From Methyloprofundus sp. (GTDB taxonomy: Bacteria > Pseudomonadota > Gammaproteobacteria > Methylococcales > Methylomonadaceae): DNA of 10,229 nucleotides. Of the stretch, positions 1 through 6,638 are shown piece by piece. Position numbers and translations under genes: made by a program. The notes beneath the pieces are model-generated. The model was not told the origin of the DNA. It ran no database searches and worked only from the letters and a program-made list of their open reading frames with translations. The number at the start of each line of letters is the position of its first letter. Within the stretch, counting starts at the first letter, position 1. The stretch covers positions 1-10,229 of the forward strand of contig JAUXBW010000052.1 of the NCBI GenBank assembly GCA_030619185.1, written 5' to 3'.

Positions 1-198
1 ATCCATACGTAAATCAGTGATAATAAGCTCTGGATGATACTGCGGTATAAGGCTAAGGGCTTCTGCACCACTAGACGCTGTTTTTACTGTCAAACCGACA
101 GCATTTAAACGTAAAGATAATAACTCCAGTAAGCTGGGGTCATCATCTACTAACAGTATGTTCTGTTTATTAAATTGCTTAGGGACGCTATTACTCAT
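1..198 (-). CDS. glrR: Response regulator GlrR/QseF, N-terminal receiver part (cut by window edge)
   Basis: Only the first 66 codons are present; the gene continues beyond position 1. They encode a CheY-like receiver domain: the first strand ends in ILLVDDD (residues 14-20, acidic Mg2+-binding pocket at D18-D20), then helix 1, a GxTVKTASSGAEAL stretch, and the phospho-acceptor strand LIITDLRM with Asp62 as the likely phosphorylation site. The start ATG lies 7 bp after the qseG stop codon and has no clear Shine-Dalgarno sequence, so translation is probably coupled to qseG. The receiver alone could belong to many regulators. The name rests on position: in Escherichia coli the glrK-qseG-glrR order is conserved and GlrR is an AAA+ sigma54-dependent activator. 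The AAA+ and DNA-binding domains are outside the window, so that output is inferred. Confidence 0.85.
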   Translation of the reverse strand, partial: MSNSVPKQFNKQNILLVDDDPSLLELLSLRLNAVGLTVKTASSGAEALSLIPQYHPELIITDLRMD

Positions 199-205
199 TG
201 TTTAT

Positions 206-727
206 TTATTGGTTTATACTGGTTTCAATAGCTTTCAGCGCTTCAAGTTTTTCCACTAGATCCTGATTTTCTTTTTTCAGCTCATTAATTTGCACTTGCT
301 TGCGGTTAATAGCGCGCTTAATCTGGCTTGCTTTTTTAGCTTGTAGCTCAAGCTCGTTTAGCCAGCTTAAATGTATCTGCGTAAGCCACAATAATTCAGG
401 AGTGATTTTTTTTTGAGTCTCTAGTGTCGTTAAAATGTGTATCGCTTCTTTGCTGTTCAAGCAGTGTTTTAATTTAGTTTCAGTAACCTGCAATGCCATT
501 ATCCAGCCAGCACGCCAGTCACCCTGTTGATATAATTGTGTGTATTTTGTACAGGTTTCTTTGACTGCACCCTTATATTCACTAGCAAATTTTGCGCCAT
601 ATTCAGAAATCTGTTCAAGATTTTGAGGAATGGCTTGCACTGGCTCAACAAATCGATTTGAAGGTAGGCTTTGACAGCCAGTCAAGCTGACAAGTAAAGT
701 GCCGCATAAAAGTAAAGAGCATTTCAT
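206..727 (-). CDS. qseG: QseG/YfhG-like outer-membrane lipoprotein of the GlrKR system
   Basis: This 173-residue protein has a short lipoprotein signal peptide with lipobox LTGC and lipidated Cys18. The +2 residue is Gln, so sorting to the outer membrane is expected. After a loosely conserved middle (two cysteines, C59 and C89, might form a disulfide), residues about 123-170 form a charged helical or coiled-coil segment ending in KLEALKAIETSI. That resembles the KLE-L-x-IE ending I recall for E. coli QseG. It is shorter than E. coli QseG (about 237 residues), mainly for lack of the Pro-rich tail. It sits between the kinase and regulator genes with 2 and 7 bp gaps, exactly where qseG lies in enterobacteria. 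QseG is reported to interact with the sensor kinase in the periplasm. No Shine-Dalgarno sequence precedes the ATG. The assignment rests mostly on context plus weak sequence similarity. Confidence 0.8.
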   Translation of the reverse strand: MKCSLLLCGTLLVSLTGCQSLPSNRFVEPVQAIPQNLEQISEYGAKFASEYKGAVKETCTKYTQLYQQGDWRAGWIMALQVTETKLKHCLNSKEAIHILTTLETQKKITPELLWLTQIHLSWLNELELQAKKASQIKRAINRKQVQINELKKENQDLVEKLEALKAIETSINQ

Positions 728-729
728 AT

Positions 730-2268
730 TTATGTTGTTTTTTTTGTGAATTTCCGGACAGCTAAAGGCAATATAACCAGGAAATGTGCACCCCGGTATT
801 GACTACCTGGCTCCAAGAGCCTTATTTGACCACGATGTGCCTCTACATAATCTCTCACTAGGCTCAACCCCAGGCCAGAGCCCTTTATTTTCCAGTTTTC
901 CGGTACGGCTTGTTTATAAAACTCGGTAAAAATATGTGCCTGGTGACTTTTTTCAATACCCGGCCCCTGATCAGCAATGAGTAGTTGTAGCTTATTGCCT
1001 ATAATGTCAATTTTAATAAGGATTTTAGCACCGCGAGGTGAAAATTTAAGCGCATTAGAAAATAAATTACTTATTATTATTCTCATTTTATCGCGGTCAG
1101 CCTCAAAATCAATGGGTATGGCTGAGAATTCAACACTCACTTGCTTACTATCAAGTAACAGTTGGTACTCCGCACAGATATACTTAATCAACTGGTTAAG
1201 ATTGACCTGAGAATAATCCATTTTAAGCAAGGTAGATGTGGCTTTTTGATATTCAATTAAATTCTCAATCAACCCATGTAATCTAATATTAGCTATTTGT
1301 AACAATTCGGTTATTTTATGCTGCTCTGCATTTAATTCACCCACCACTTCATCTTGTAGCAGGTCAGCCCCCTCTATCAAGGTGGCTAATGGCGTTTTCA
1401 ATTCATGAGAGATGGTTTTAATAAAAAATTGCTTGCTATTCTCTAACTGGTTGAGTTTTAGTCTAAGCCACTCCAGGTGCAGACCTATTTCACGCAAGTC
1501 ACTGGGACCTTCAATATAAATGCGCTGATTGAACTGAGCATTGCCTAGTTTGTGGATGGCTCTGGATATGCTCTTAATCGGTTTATTGATTAAATACAAG
1601 AGCAACAAGCCCAGCAATAATGCGAGCATCACGGAAACCAATGCATAATAAGTCACCTGCTTTCTAACCAATATTGCCAAAGCCGACAATGATTCGGTTT
1701 CTATATAGATCTGACCATTACCTTGGGTCACCATTTCCTGAGCATCTGCACGCAATTTTATATAGCCCTTAATATCTTCAGTCGATAGCTTTTCAGTTTC
1801 CAGATTCCTTATAAGCAGGATTTTCTCATACAATATAAGTTCATCCTGTGTCAGTTGAGCCAATGCTTGCTGAATCTGCGGCGGTAGCTGGAAATGAGCT
1901 GTGCGTGCGGCCGTCTCTACAAATTGCTGATGGTTGGCTTGAAAGGTTGTAAATAGGCTGGCATCTTCAAGGATTTGATACTGGCGTATACCTCGATCCA
2001 TAAGCAATAGATGCTTAAGTAAAGCTTCACTATTCTCAGACACCCGTACCGTTTGAAATAAAGTGGTATGGCTATGATCAGTATAGTCCTGAATACTCCT
2101 GACACTATAAACTAACGTAAGGATCAAGGGGATCGTGACGGCAAAGAAAATAACGATAGTCCATTGAAAAATGGAACCTATTTGAAACAGGTTACGTAGT
2201 TTCCAGCGTTTTCGCTTGCGACGCTCGCGCAGGGGTTGTGTCGAAGTTGATGTGTTATTTGCTCGCAT
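730..2268 (-). CDS. glrK: Sensor histidine kinase GlrK/QseE
   Basis: This 512-residue inner-membrane kinase starts with a very basic cytoplasmic tail (residues 15-25). Two membrane helices follow (about 36-56 and 205-227), enclosing a helical periplasmic sensor domain of about 150 residues. Then come a HAMP linker (about 228-280) and a HisKA domain with phospho-acceptor His288 in ISHELKTP. The HATPase_c domain shows an N box (N401-N405), a G1 box DQGPGI (433-438) and a G2 box GSGLGLS (463-469). The periplasmic stretch around MDRGIRQYQIL resembles the MERSYRQYCVL region of E. coli GlrK. It should autophosphorylate His288 and pass phosphate to the adjacent response regulator. No Shine-Dalgarno sequence precedes the ATG, so the exact start is less certain than the family. 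The gene ends in an A8 run (738-745) next to the qseG start. Confidence 0.92.
   Translation of the reverse strand: MRANNTSTSTQPLRERRKRKRWKLRNLFQIGSIFQWTIVIFFAVTIPLILTLVYSVRSIQDYTDHSHTTLFQTVRVSENSEALLKHLLLMDRGIRQYQILEDASLFTTFQANHQQFVETAARTAHFQLPPQIQQALAQLTQDELILYEKILLIRNLETEKLSTEDIKGYIKLRADAQEMVTQGNGQIYIETESLSALAILVRKQVTYYALVSVMLALLLGLLLLYLINKPIKSISRAIHKLGNAQFNQRIYIEGPSDLREIGLHLEWLRLKLNQLENSKQFFIKTISHELKTPLATLIEGADLLQDEVVGELNAEQHKITELLQIANIRLHGLIENLIEYQKATSTLLKMDYSQVNLNQLIKYICAEYQLLLDSKQVSVEFSAIPIDFEADRDKMRIIISNLFSNALKFSPRGAKILIKIDIIGNKLQLLIADQGPGIEKSHQAHIFTEFYKQAVPENWKIKGSGLGLSLVRDYVEAHRGQIRLLEPGSQYRGAHFLVILPLAVRKFTKKTT
738..745 (-). other. A8 run at glrK end, possible -1 slippery site
   Basis: Read on the minus strand, the last glrK codons are ACA AAA AAA ACA ACA TAA, which contain the slippery pattern A AAA AAA in frame. 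A -1 slip avoids the TAA and enters the qseG frame, reading AAC AAC ATA AAT and then the qseG ATG. The frame relation is seen directly; any frameshifting is inference, and I see no obvious stimulatory stem-loop just downstream. Confidence 0.35.
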
Positions 2269-2328
2269 AATAATCGAAGCGGGTTTGTGCCAGGAATACC
2301 CCTAGGGATATATTAAAACTGTAAGGCG

Positions 2329-2338
2329 GGCTAAAGCC
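2329..2338. repeat. Short hairpin GGCT-AA-AGCC in the glrK leader
   Basis: A perfect 4-bp inverted repeat with a 2-nt loop lies within GGCGGGCTAAAGCCACCCC between the candidate glrK promoter and the glrK start. A CCCTAGGG palindrome lies about 25 bp closer to glrK. The hairpin is too short for a terminator and has no T tract. It looks like intergenic repeat debris or a small leader structure; no function can be assigned. Confidence 0.35.
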
Positions 2339-2361
2339 ACCCCTACGAGTACCCTAATTTA

Positions 2362-2390
2362 TATATAGCGGACTGATCGGTTACTGTGAA
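2362..2390 (-). promoter_or_regulatory. Candidate sigma70-type promoter for glrK-qseG-glrR
   Basis: On the minus strand there is a -35-like TTCACA (2385-2390), a 17-bp spacer and a -10-like TATATA (2362-2367). The match is 5/6 and 4/6 to the consensus hexamers with ideal spacing. Transcription would begin near 2354, giving a leader of about 86 nt before glrK. That leader contains the small GGCT-AA-AGCC hairpin at 2329-2338. Confidence 0.45.
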
Positions 2391-2404
2391 AGTGCTTAGC
2401 ATAA

Positions 2405-2421
2405 CCCCTCCTCACCTCCCC
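2405..2421. repeat. Polypyrimidine mirror repeat CCCCTCC-TCA-CCTCCCC
   Basis: The + strand carries CCCCTCC followed by TCA and then the exact mirror image CCTCCCC, just past the DUF4105 stop codon. Apart from one central A the tract is all pyrimidine. Such mirror repeats can in principle form a short intramolecular triplex. It is too short to be confident of any role. Confidence 0.4.
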
Positions 2422-2431
2422 ATCTCTGTTA

Positions 2432-3427
2432 TCAGGAACCGGGCTGCGCCAAATAAGGTCGTATTCTTAATGAGTAATTGTCCGGACTATTATCATTCGA
2501 GACATATTGGTTGATATGAAAATACTGTTTTGCCTCATTGAAACTTAAGTCAGTCGCTATATCACCGTTTTCATAAAGCATCTGGTCTGCATACCCATTA
2601 GCCAGAATTCGCCAGTCCAATTTGTTTTTAGGCGGTGCTATTGAGCTTAAGTCAGCGCGTAGCGAAGTAAAGCAATTCTGGGTAAGCGTATTATAAAATT
2701 CGGGTTGCTGATATAAGCTATTCACCCGAGCCATAATCACATCAAATACTTTACGTACATTTTCAGGGTCGAGGTTAATTGGATATAAAAAAACTTCTTC
2801 TTTACGAAAGTTAGTTCTTAAGCGGATAATGTCGCGCTCATCGGCCAGAATGTAAAGCATTTCATACTGATTAAAAAACCCCTGAACCAGCTCCTGTAGC
2901 TCATCTTTTTGCAGACGGGTTTCAGCTGAAACAGCTAGGTAATCACCATTCTTAAAACCAAAACTCAGAATAGTATGTGCAACTATTGTACCGCCATCCC
3001 AATAGGACAAGATTAAACTCAGGCTTTCCAGTTCATCCAGGTTATAGGTTCTGTCATAATAATTTTCGATAAAATCATGTTCGGTTTGATAGTCAAAATT
3101 ACGTATATTATGTACAGTCATCTGATTATCCTGAGTGATGGCGTAAGGATTTTTTGCAACACTAGGCACCCAGACGCGATCATTAGAGGGTTGCATATTG
3201 TTCCAGGCTATAAGCACGCCAACATAGGCCAGCACAATAAGGAGTATGGCTAGATGTCGCTTTACAGGCAGAAAAAAAACCACAGGAATAGCCAGGGCAA
3301 AAACTCCGGCAACAATAGTTGCTAGTTGCTTATCAGGCAGCATAAGAAAATAAACAGCAACAGAGCACCAAAGCCAGAAAGCAAATAGAATTAAATTCAT
3401 TGTTATATGGGTTAATGGTTTTAGCAT
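2432..3427 (-). CDS. DUF4105 (Lnb_N) membrane-anchored periplasmic protein
   Basis: This 331-residue protein has three N-terminal membrane helices (about 9-29, 35-53, 58-75) and then a periplasmic domain of about 250 residues. The domain matches the DUF4105 family, named for the N-terminal domain of bifidobacterial lacto-N-biosidase LnbX-type proteins. Recognisable blocks are WNNMQPSNDRVW (75-86), VHNIRNFDY (105-113), AHTILSFGF (150-158), QYEMLYILADERDIIRLRTN (187-206) and PEFYNTLTQNC (242-252). His151 and Cys252 look like a His-then-Cys catalytic pair; enzymatic activity is inference. I chose the ATG at 3427, which has a GAGGA sequence 13 nt upstream. The frame stays open to a GTG at 3466, giving 344 residues, but that start has no ribosome-binding site and lies at a TATAAT-like box. 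The gene follows the RND transporter by 89 bp on the same strand and may be partly read through from it. Confidence 0.8.
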   Translation of the reverse strand: MLKPLTHITMNLILFAFWLWCSVAVYFLMLPDKQLATIVAGVFALAIPVVFFLPVKRHLAILLIVLAYVGVLIAWNNMQPSNDRVWVPSVAKNPYAITQDNQMTVHNIRNFDYQTEHDFIENYYDRTYNLDELESLSLILSYWDGGTIVAHTILSFGFKNGDYLAVSAETRLQKDELQELVQGFFNQYEMLYILADERDIIRLRTNFRKEEVFLYPINLDPENVRKVFDVIMARVNSLYQQPEFYNTLTQNCFTSLRADLSSIAPPKNKLDWRILANGYADQMLYENGDIATDLSFNEAKQYFHINQYVSNDNSPDNYSLRIRPYLAQPGS

Positions 3428-3473
3428 AACAAAACATTTTTCCTCAGTATATTTAGGAACGCGCACGAACTCG

Positions 3474-3479
3474 ATTATA
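3474..3479 (-). promoter_or_regulatory. Possible -10 box for the DUF4105 gene
   Basis: A perfect TATAAT on the minus strand lies in the 89-bp gap between the RND transporter stop and the DUF4105 ATG, about 47 bp from that ATG. No good -35 hexamer is found 16-18 bp upstream, so it is only a weak candidate. It would fit the gene being transcribed separately from the pump and starting at the ATG rather than the upstream GTG. Confidence 0.3.
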
Positions 3480-3516
3480 TAGCATCAGTAGGGGTGCCTG
3501 TACTTTATATGCCGGG

Positions 3517-6500
3517 TTATTCTATCGATTTGTGCACATTACTGAACCGCTCACTGAAGCCTTGCATAACCGCATAAAAGACTGGCGTAAAAATTAAAGA
3601 CATGGTCACTGCAGCAACCATTCCACCCACTACTGCTGTACCAATCGCTTGACGACTCGCGGCTCCCGCCCCACTAGCAACTACTAGGGGTAGAAAACCT
3701 AATATAGAGGAAAAAGCAGTCATTAAAATAGCCCGAAAACGTAAACGAGATGCTTCAACGGCTGACTCAAAAATACCCACGCCTTTAGCGCGCTGTTCAG
3801 CCGCCAGTTCAACAATCAAAATTGCATTTTTACTCGCCAGCCCAATAATCAGTACAATTCCAATTTGCGTGTAGACATTATTATCAAATTCACGCATCAT
3901 CAAAGCTGCGACTGTTCCTAATAATGCCAAAGGAACCACTAGCAATACCGCCATAGGTAAGCTCCAGCTTTCATATTGGGCGGCTAATACCAAAAATACT
4001 AAAACTATTGCCAGAGCAAAAATTACAATCGCTTCATTACCAACCTTTTTTTCCTGATAAGACATGCCTGTCCACTCAAAACCCATAGCAGCAGGGAATT
4101 TGCTCTTGGCCATTTGTTCCATTAAATTCAAAGCTTCACCCGAACTAAACCCTGGTGCTGCACTCCCTGTAATCGAGGCAGCTGGATACAGGTTATAGCG
4201 TAATATTGTTTGCGGCCCTAGCGTCTCATCCACGCTAATTAAAGTACCTAGGGGAATCATTTCTCCTTTTCTATTTCTTACTTCTAATTGCCGTATATCG
4301 TCTGGCTTTAAGCGAAACTCAGAATCCGCCTGTACTTTAACCTGCCAGGTTCGACCAAACTTATTAAAATCATTCACATAAGCCGAGCCTAAATAGGCTT
4401 GTAAAGTACTAAACACTTCATTTAGTGGAATATCCAGTGTTTTGGCTTTGGTACGATCCACTTCGGCAAATAACTGCGGCACCCCTGCCCTAAAAGTGGA
4501 ATTTAATCTTGCCAAACCCGACTGCGTCTGACTGTCGGCAATCATTTCATTAGCCATGTATTGTAATTCATCCAGGCCTACATTCCCTTTGTCCTGAATC
4601 TGCATTTGAAAGCCACCCGAAACACCTAAGCCCGGAATGGCAGGCGGTACGAAAGTAAACACAATCGCTTCCTGTATCGCACTAAATCTTTGATTTAAAT
4701 GTTGTAAAATCGCGGCCTGCGTTTCATTTTCTGCAGTACGTTCATCCCAGGGCTTCATGACCACAAAAATGGTTGCCGCATTAGAAGCATTAGTACCATC
4801 TATCATGGAAAAACCACCGAGAGAAACCCAGTCTTGAAGCCCAGGCGTTGTTTCTAAAATTTCATTAATCTGCTGCAAAACCTCATCAGTACGTTGCTTA
4901 GATGCTGCATCGGGTAATTGTACGCTGGTGATCACATAACCCTGATCTTCAACAGGCAGGAATGCGGACGGAATTTTACCAAATTGCCAGCCACTTGCAA
5001 CCGCAATACCGATAGCTAACAACATCATTAAAAGACCGCGTCGAACTACCATTTTTAAAAAGTTTGCATAGCCGTTAGACGCAGCTGCAAAAAAACGGTC
5101 AAAGCCACGAAAAAAAGCATTTTTATCTTTTGGTGCTGGACGCAATAATAAGCTGGCCATCGCGGGGCTTAAAGTTAATGCGTTTAAAGAACTAAAAACC
5201 GTAGCAACCGCAATGGTAAGAGAGAATTGTCGATACATTTCTCCGGTAATACCCGGTAAAAAAGCCGTGGGGACAAAGACAGCCAACAATACCAATGTTG
5301 TAGCGACCACAGGACCAGATACATCATTCATTGCCTGAATGGCAGCCTCTTTTGCTGTCATGCCTTTTTCTATATAAGCAGCGGTCGCTTCTACCACCAC
5401 GATTGAATCATCGACCACGATCCCGATAGCGAGTACCAAGCCAAACAGGGTGAGCATATTCAAGGAAAAGCCCATCATTGCCATCACAATAAAGGTGGCA
5501 ATCAAAGAAACCGGAATAGTGACGGCAGGAATCAATGTGGCGCGCCAGTCTTGCAAGAAAATAAACAGCACGATAAAAACCAGAGCACCTGCCTGGTATA
5601 AAGTGACAAAGACTTCATCGATAGAAGCACTGACAAAAAGTGTGGTGTCATATGGAATTTTGTATTCCAGACCCTGCGGAAAATTAGCCGCAAGCTCTTC
5701 CATTTTAGCCCGGACCTGATCAGCTACATCCAGCGCATTTGCACCAGGCAATTGATAAATACTGATACTGGCTGAAGGCGAACCCGTCATATTAGAACTT
5801 ATATCATAGGTTTTACCCCCTAAATCAACCCGTGCTACATCTTTTAAGCGGGTAATACTGCCACGCTCACCCGTTTTGATAATCATATTTTCAAATTGGG
5901 CTATATCCGTTAATCGCCCTAAAACATTAATCGTATATTGAAAATTTACACCTTCTGGCACAGGCGGCTGGCCGATTTGACCGGCTGCAACCTGAACATT
6001 TTGCTCGCGCATCTCATTTAAGACATCCTGAGTGGTGATCCCCCGGGATTTCATTTGCTCTGGATTTAACCAGATACGCATACTGTAATCACTGGGTGGA
6101 AAAATCATGACATCTCCCACTCCTTTGATTCGACTTATCTGGTCACGAATATTCAGCGTGGCATAATTACTCAGATACAACTCATCGAAAGTTCCATCAG
6201 GTGAAATAAGCGAAACAAATAAAATAATATTAGCTGATTTCTTTTTAGTATTAACCCCTTGTCGGTTAACTTCCTCCGGTAGGTTAGGCGTTGCCAGAGC
6301 CACACGGTTTTGCACCATAACTTGTGCCATATCCAGGTCAGTACCCACTTCAAAGGTGACGGTTAGGGTATAAGAACCATCTCCTGCGCTGGTGGAAGAC
6401 ATATACAGTGAATTTTCCACCCCATTAACCTGCTGTTCAATCGGTGCAGCAACTGTTTCTGCAACCACCTGTGCATTAGCACCTGGATATGTCGCTTTAA

Positions 6501-6636
6501 CTTCGACAGTGGGTGGTGTAATTTCAGGGTATTGAGCACTGGGTAAAGTCAGTACCGATACGGTACCCGCAATCAGTAGAACAATGGAAATGACACTGGC
6601 AAAAATCGGACGTTCTATAAAAAATCGAGAAAACAT
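3517..6636 (-). CDS. RND multidrug efflux transporter, HAE-1 family (AcrB/MexF-like)
   Basis: At 1039 residues this is full length for the HAE-1 proton/drug antiporters that form the inner-membrane trimer of tripartite pumps. It begins with the usual FFIERPIFA and the first membrane helix (about 10-30). A porter domain follows with SxSxxGxxxLTVTFxxGTDxDxAQVxVQNR (about 81-111). The central membrane block carries the paired proton-relay aspartates D409 and D410 in GIVVDDSIVVVE. The second half repeats this plan, with the relay lysine K936 in GLASKNAILIVELA. The segment LYLSNYATLNIRDQISRIKGVGDV (153-176) and the adjacent MexE-like adaptor suggest the MexF subgroup; substrate range cannot be read from sequence. 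The ATG follows the adaptor stop by 2 bp and is preceded by AGGA at 5 nt. All key residues are intact. No outer-membrane channel gene is adjacent. Confidence 0.95.
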   Translation of the reverse strand: MFSRFFIERPIFASVISIVLLIAGTVSVLTLPSAQYPEITPPTVEVKATYPGANAQVVAETVAAPIEQQVNGVENSLYMSSTSAGDGSYTLTVTFEVGTDLDMAQVMVQNRVALATPNLPEEVNRQGVNTKKKSANIILFVSLISPDGTFDELYLSNYATLNIRDQISRIKGVGDVMIFPPSDYSMRIWLNPEQMKSRGITTQDVLNEMREQNVQVAAGQIGQPPVPEGVNFQYTINVLGRLTDIAQFENMIIKTGERGSITRLKDVARVDLGGKTYDISSNMTGSPSASISIYQLPGANALDVADQVRAKMEELAANFPQGLEYKIPYDTTLFVSASIDEVFVTLYQAGALVFIVLFIFLQDWRATLIPAVTIPVSLIATFIVMAMMGFSLNMLTLFGLVLAIGIVVDDSIVVVEATAAYIEKGMTAKEAAIQAMNDVSGPVVATTLVLLAVFVPTAFLPGITGEMYRQFSLTIAVATVFSSLNALTLSPAMASLLLRPAPKDKNAFFRGFDRFFAAASNGYANFLKMVVRRGLLMMLLAIGIAVASGWQFGKIPSAFLPVEDQGYVITSVQLPDAASKQRTDEVLQQINEILETTPGLQDWVSLGGFSMIDGTNASNAATIFVVMKPWDERTAENETQAAILQHLNQRFSAIQEAIVFTFVPPAIPGLGVSGGFQMQIQDKGNVGLDELQYMANEMIADSQTQSGLARLNSTFRAGVPQLFAEVDRTKAKTLDIPLNEVFSTLQAYLGSAYVNDFNKFGRTWQVKVQADSEFRLKPDDIRQLEVRNRKGEMIPLGTLISVDETLGPQTILRYNLYPAASITGSAAPGFSSGEALNLMEQMAKSKFPAAMGFEWTGMSYQEKKVGNEAIVIFALAIVLVFLVLAAQYESWSLPMAVLLVVPLALLGTVAALMMREFDNNVYTQIGIVLIIGLASKNAILIVELAAEQRAKGVGIFESAVEASRLRFRAILMTAFSSILGFLPLVVASGAGAASRQAIGTAVVGGMVAAVTMSLIFTPVFYAVMQGFSERFSNVHKSIE

Positions 6637-6638
6637 AA

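Noticed and set aside
977..1210. Open frame on the plus strand inside glrK
   Set aside because: It lies opposite the conserved kinase catalytic domain and its translation matches nothing recognisable.
1917..2105. Second minus-strand open frame inside glrK
   Set aside because: It overlaps the sensor domain of the kinase in another frame; a by-product of low GC.
2279..2292. Sigma54-like TGGCAC ... GC sequence on the minus strand just before glrK
   Set aside because: The GG to GC distance is one base shorter than the strict sigma54 spacing, and transcription would begin at about the glrK start codon, leaving no leader.
3428..3466. 13-residue extension of the DUF4105 protein from a GTG at 3466
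   Set aside because: No ribosome-binding site precedes it and a TATAAT box lies 7 bp upstream; the ATG at 3427 leads straight into the membrane helices.
5450..5719. Plus-strand open frame inside the RND transporter gene
   Set aside because: Fully antisense to the conserved D409/D410 region; no domain, no start signal.
6171..6353. Overlapping minus-strand frame inside the RND transporter gene
   Set aside because: Out of frame with a strongly conserved protein and without any recognisable feature.
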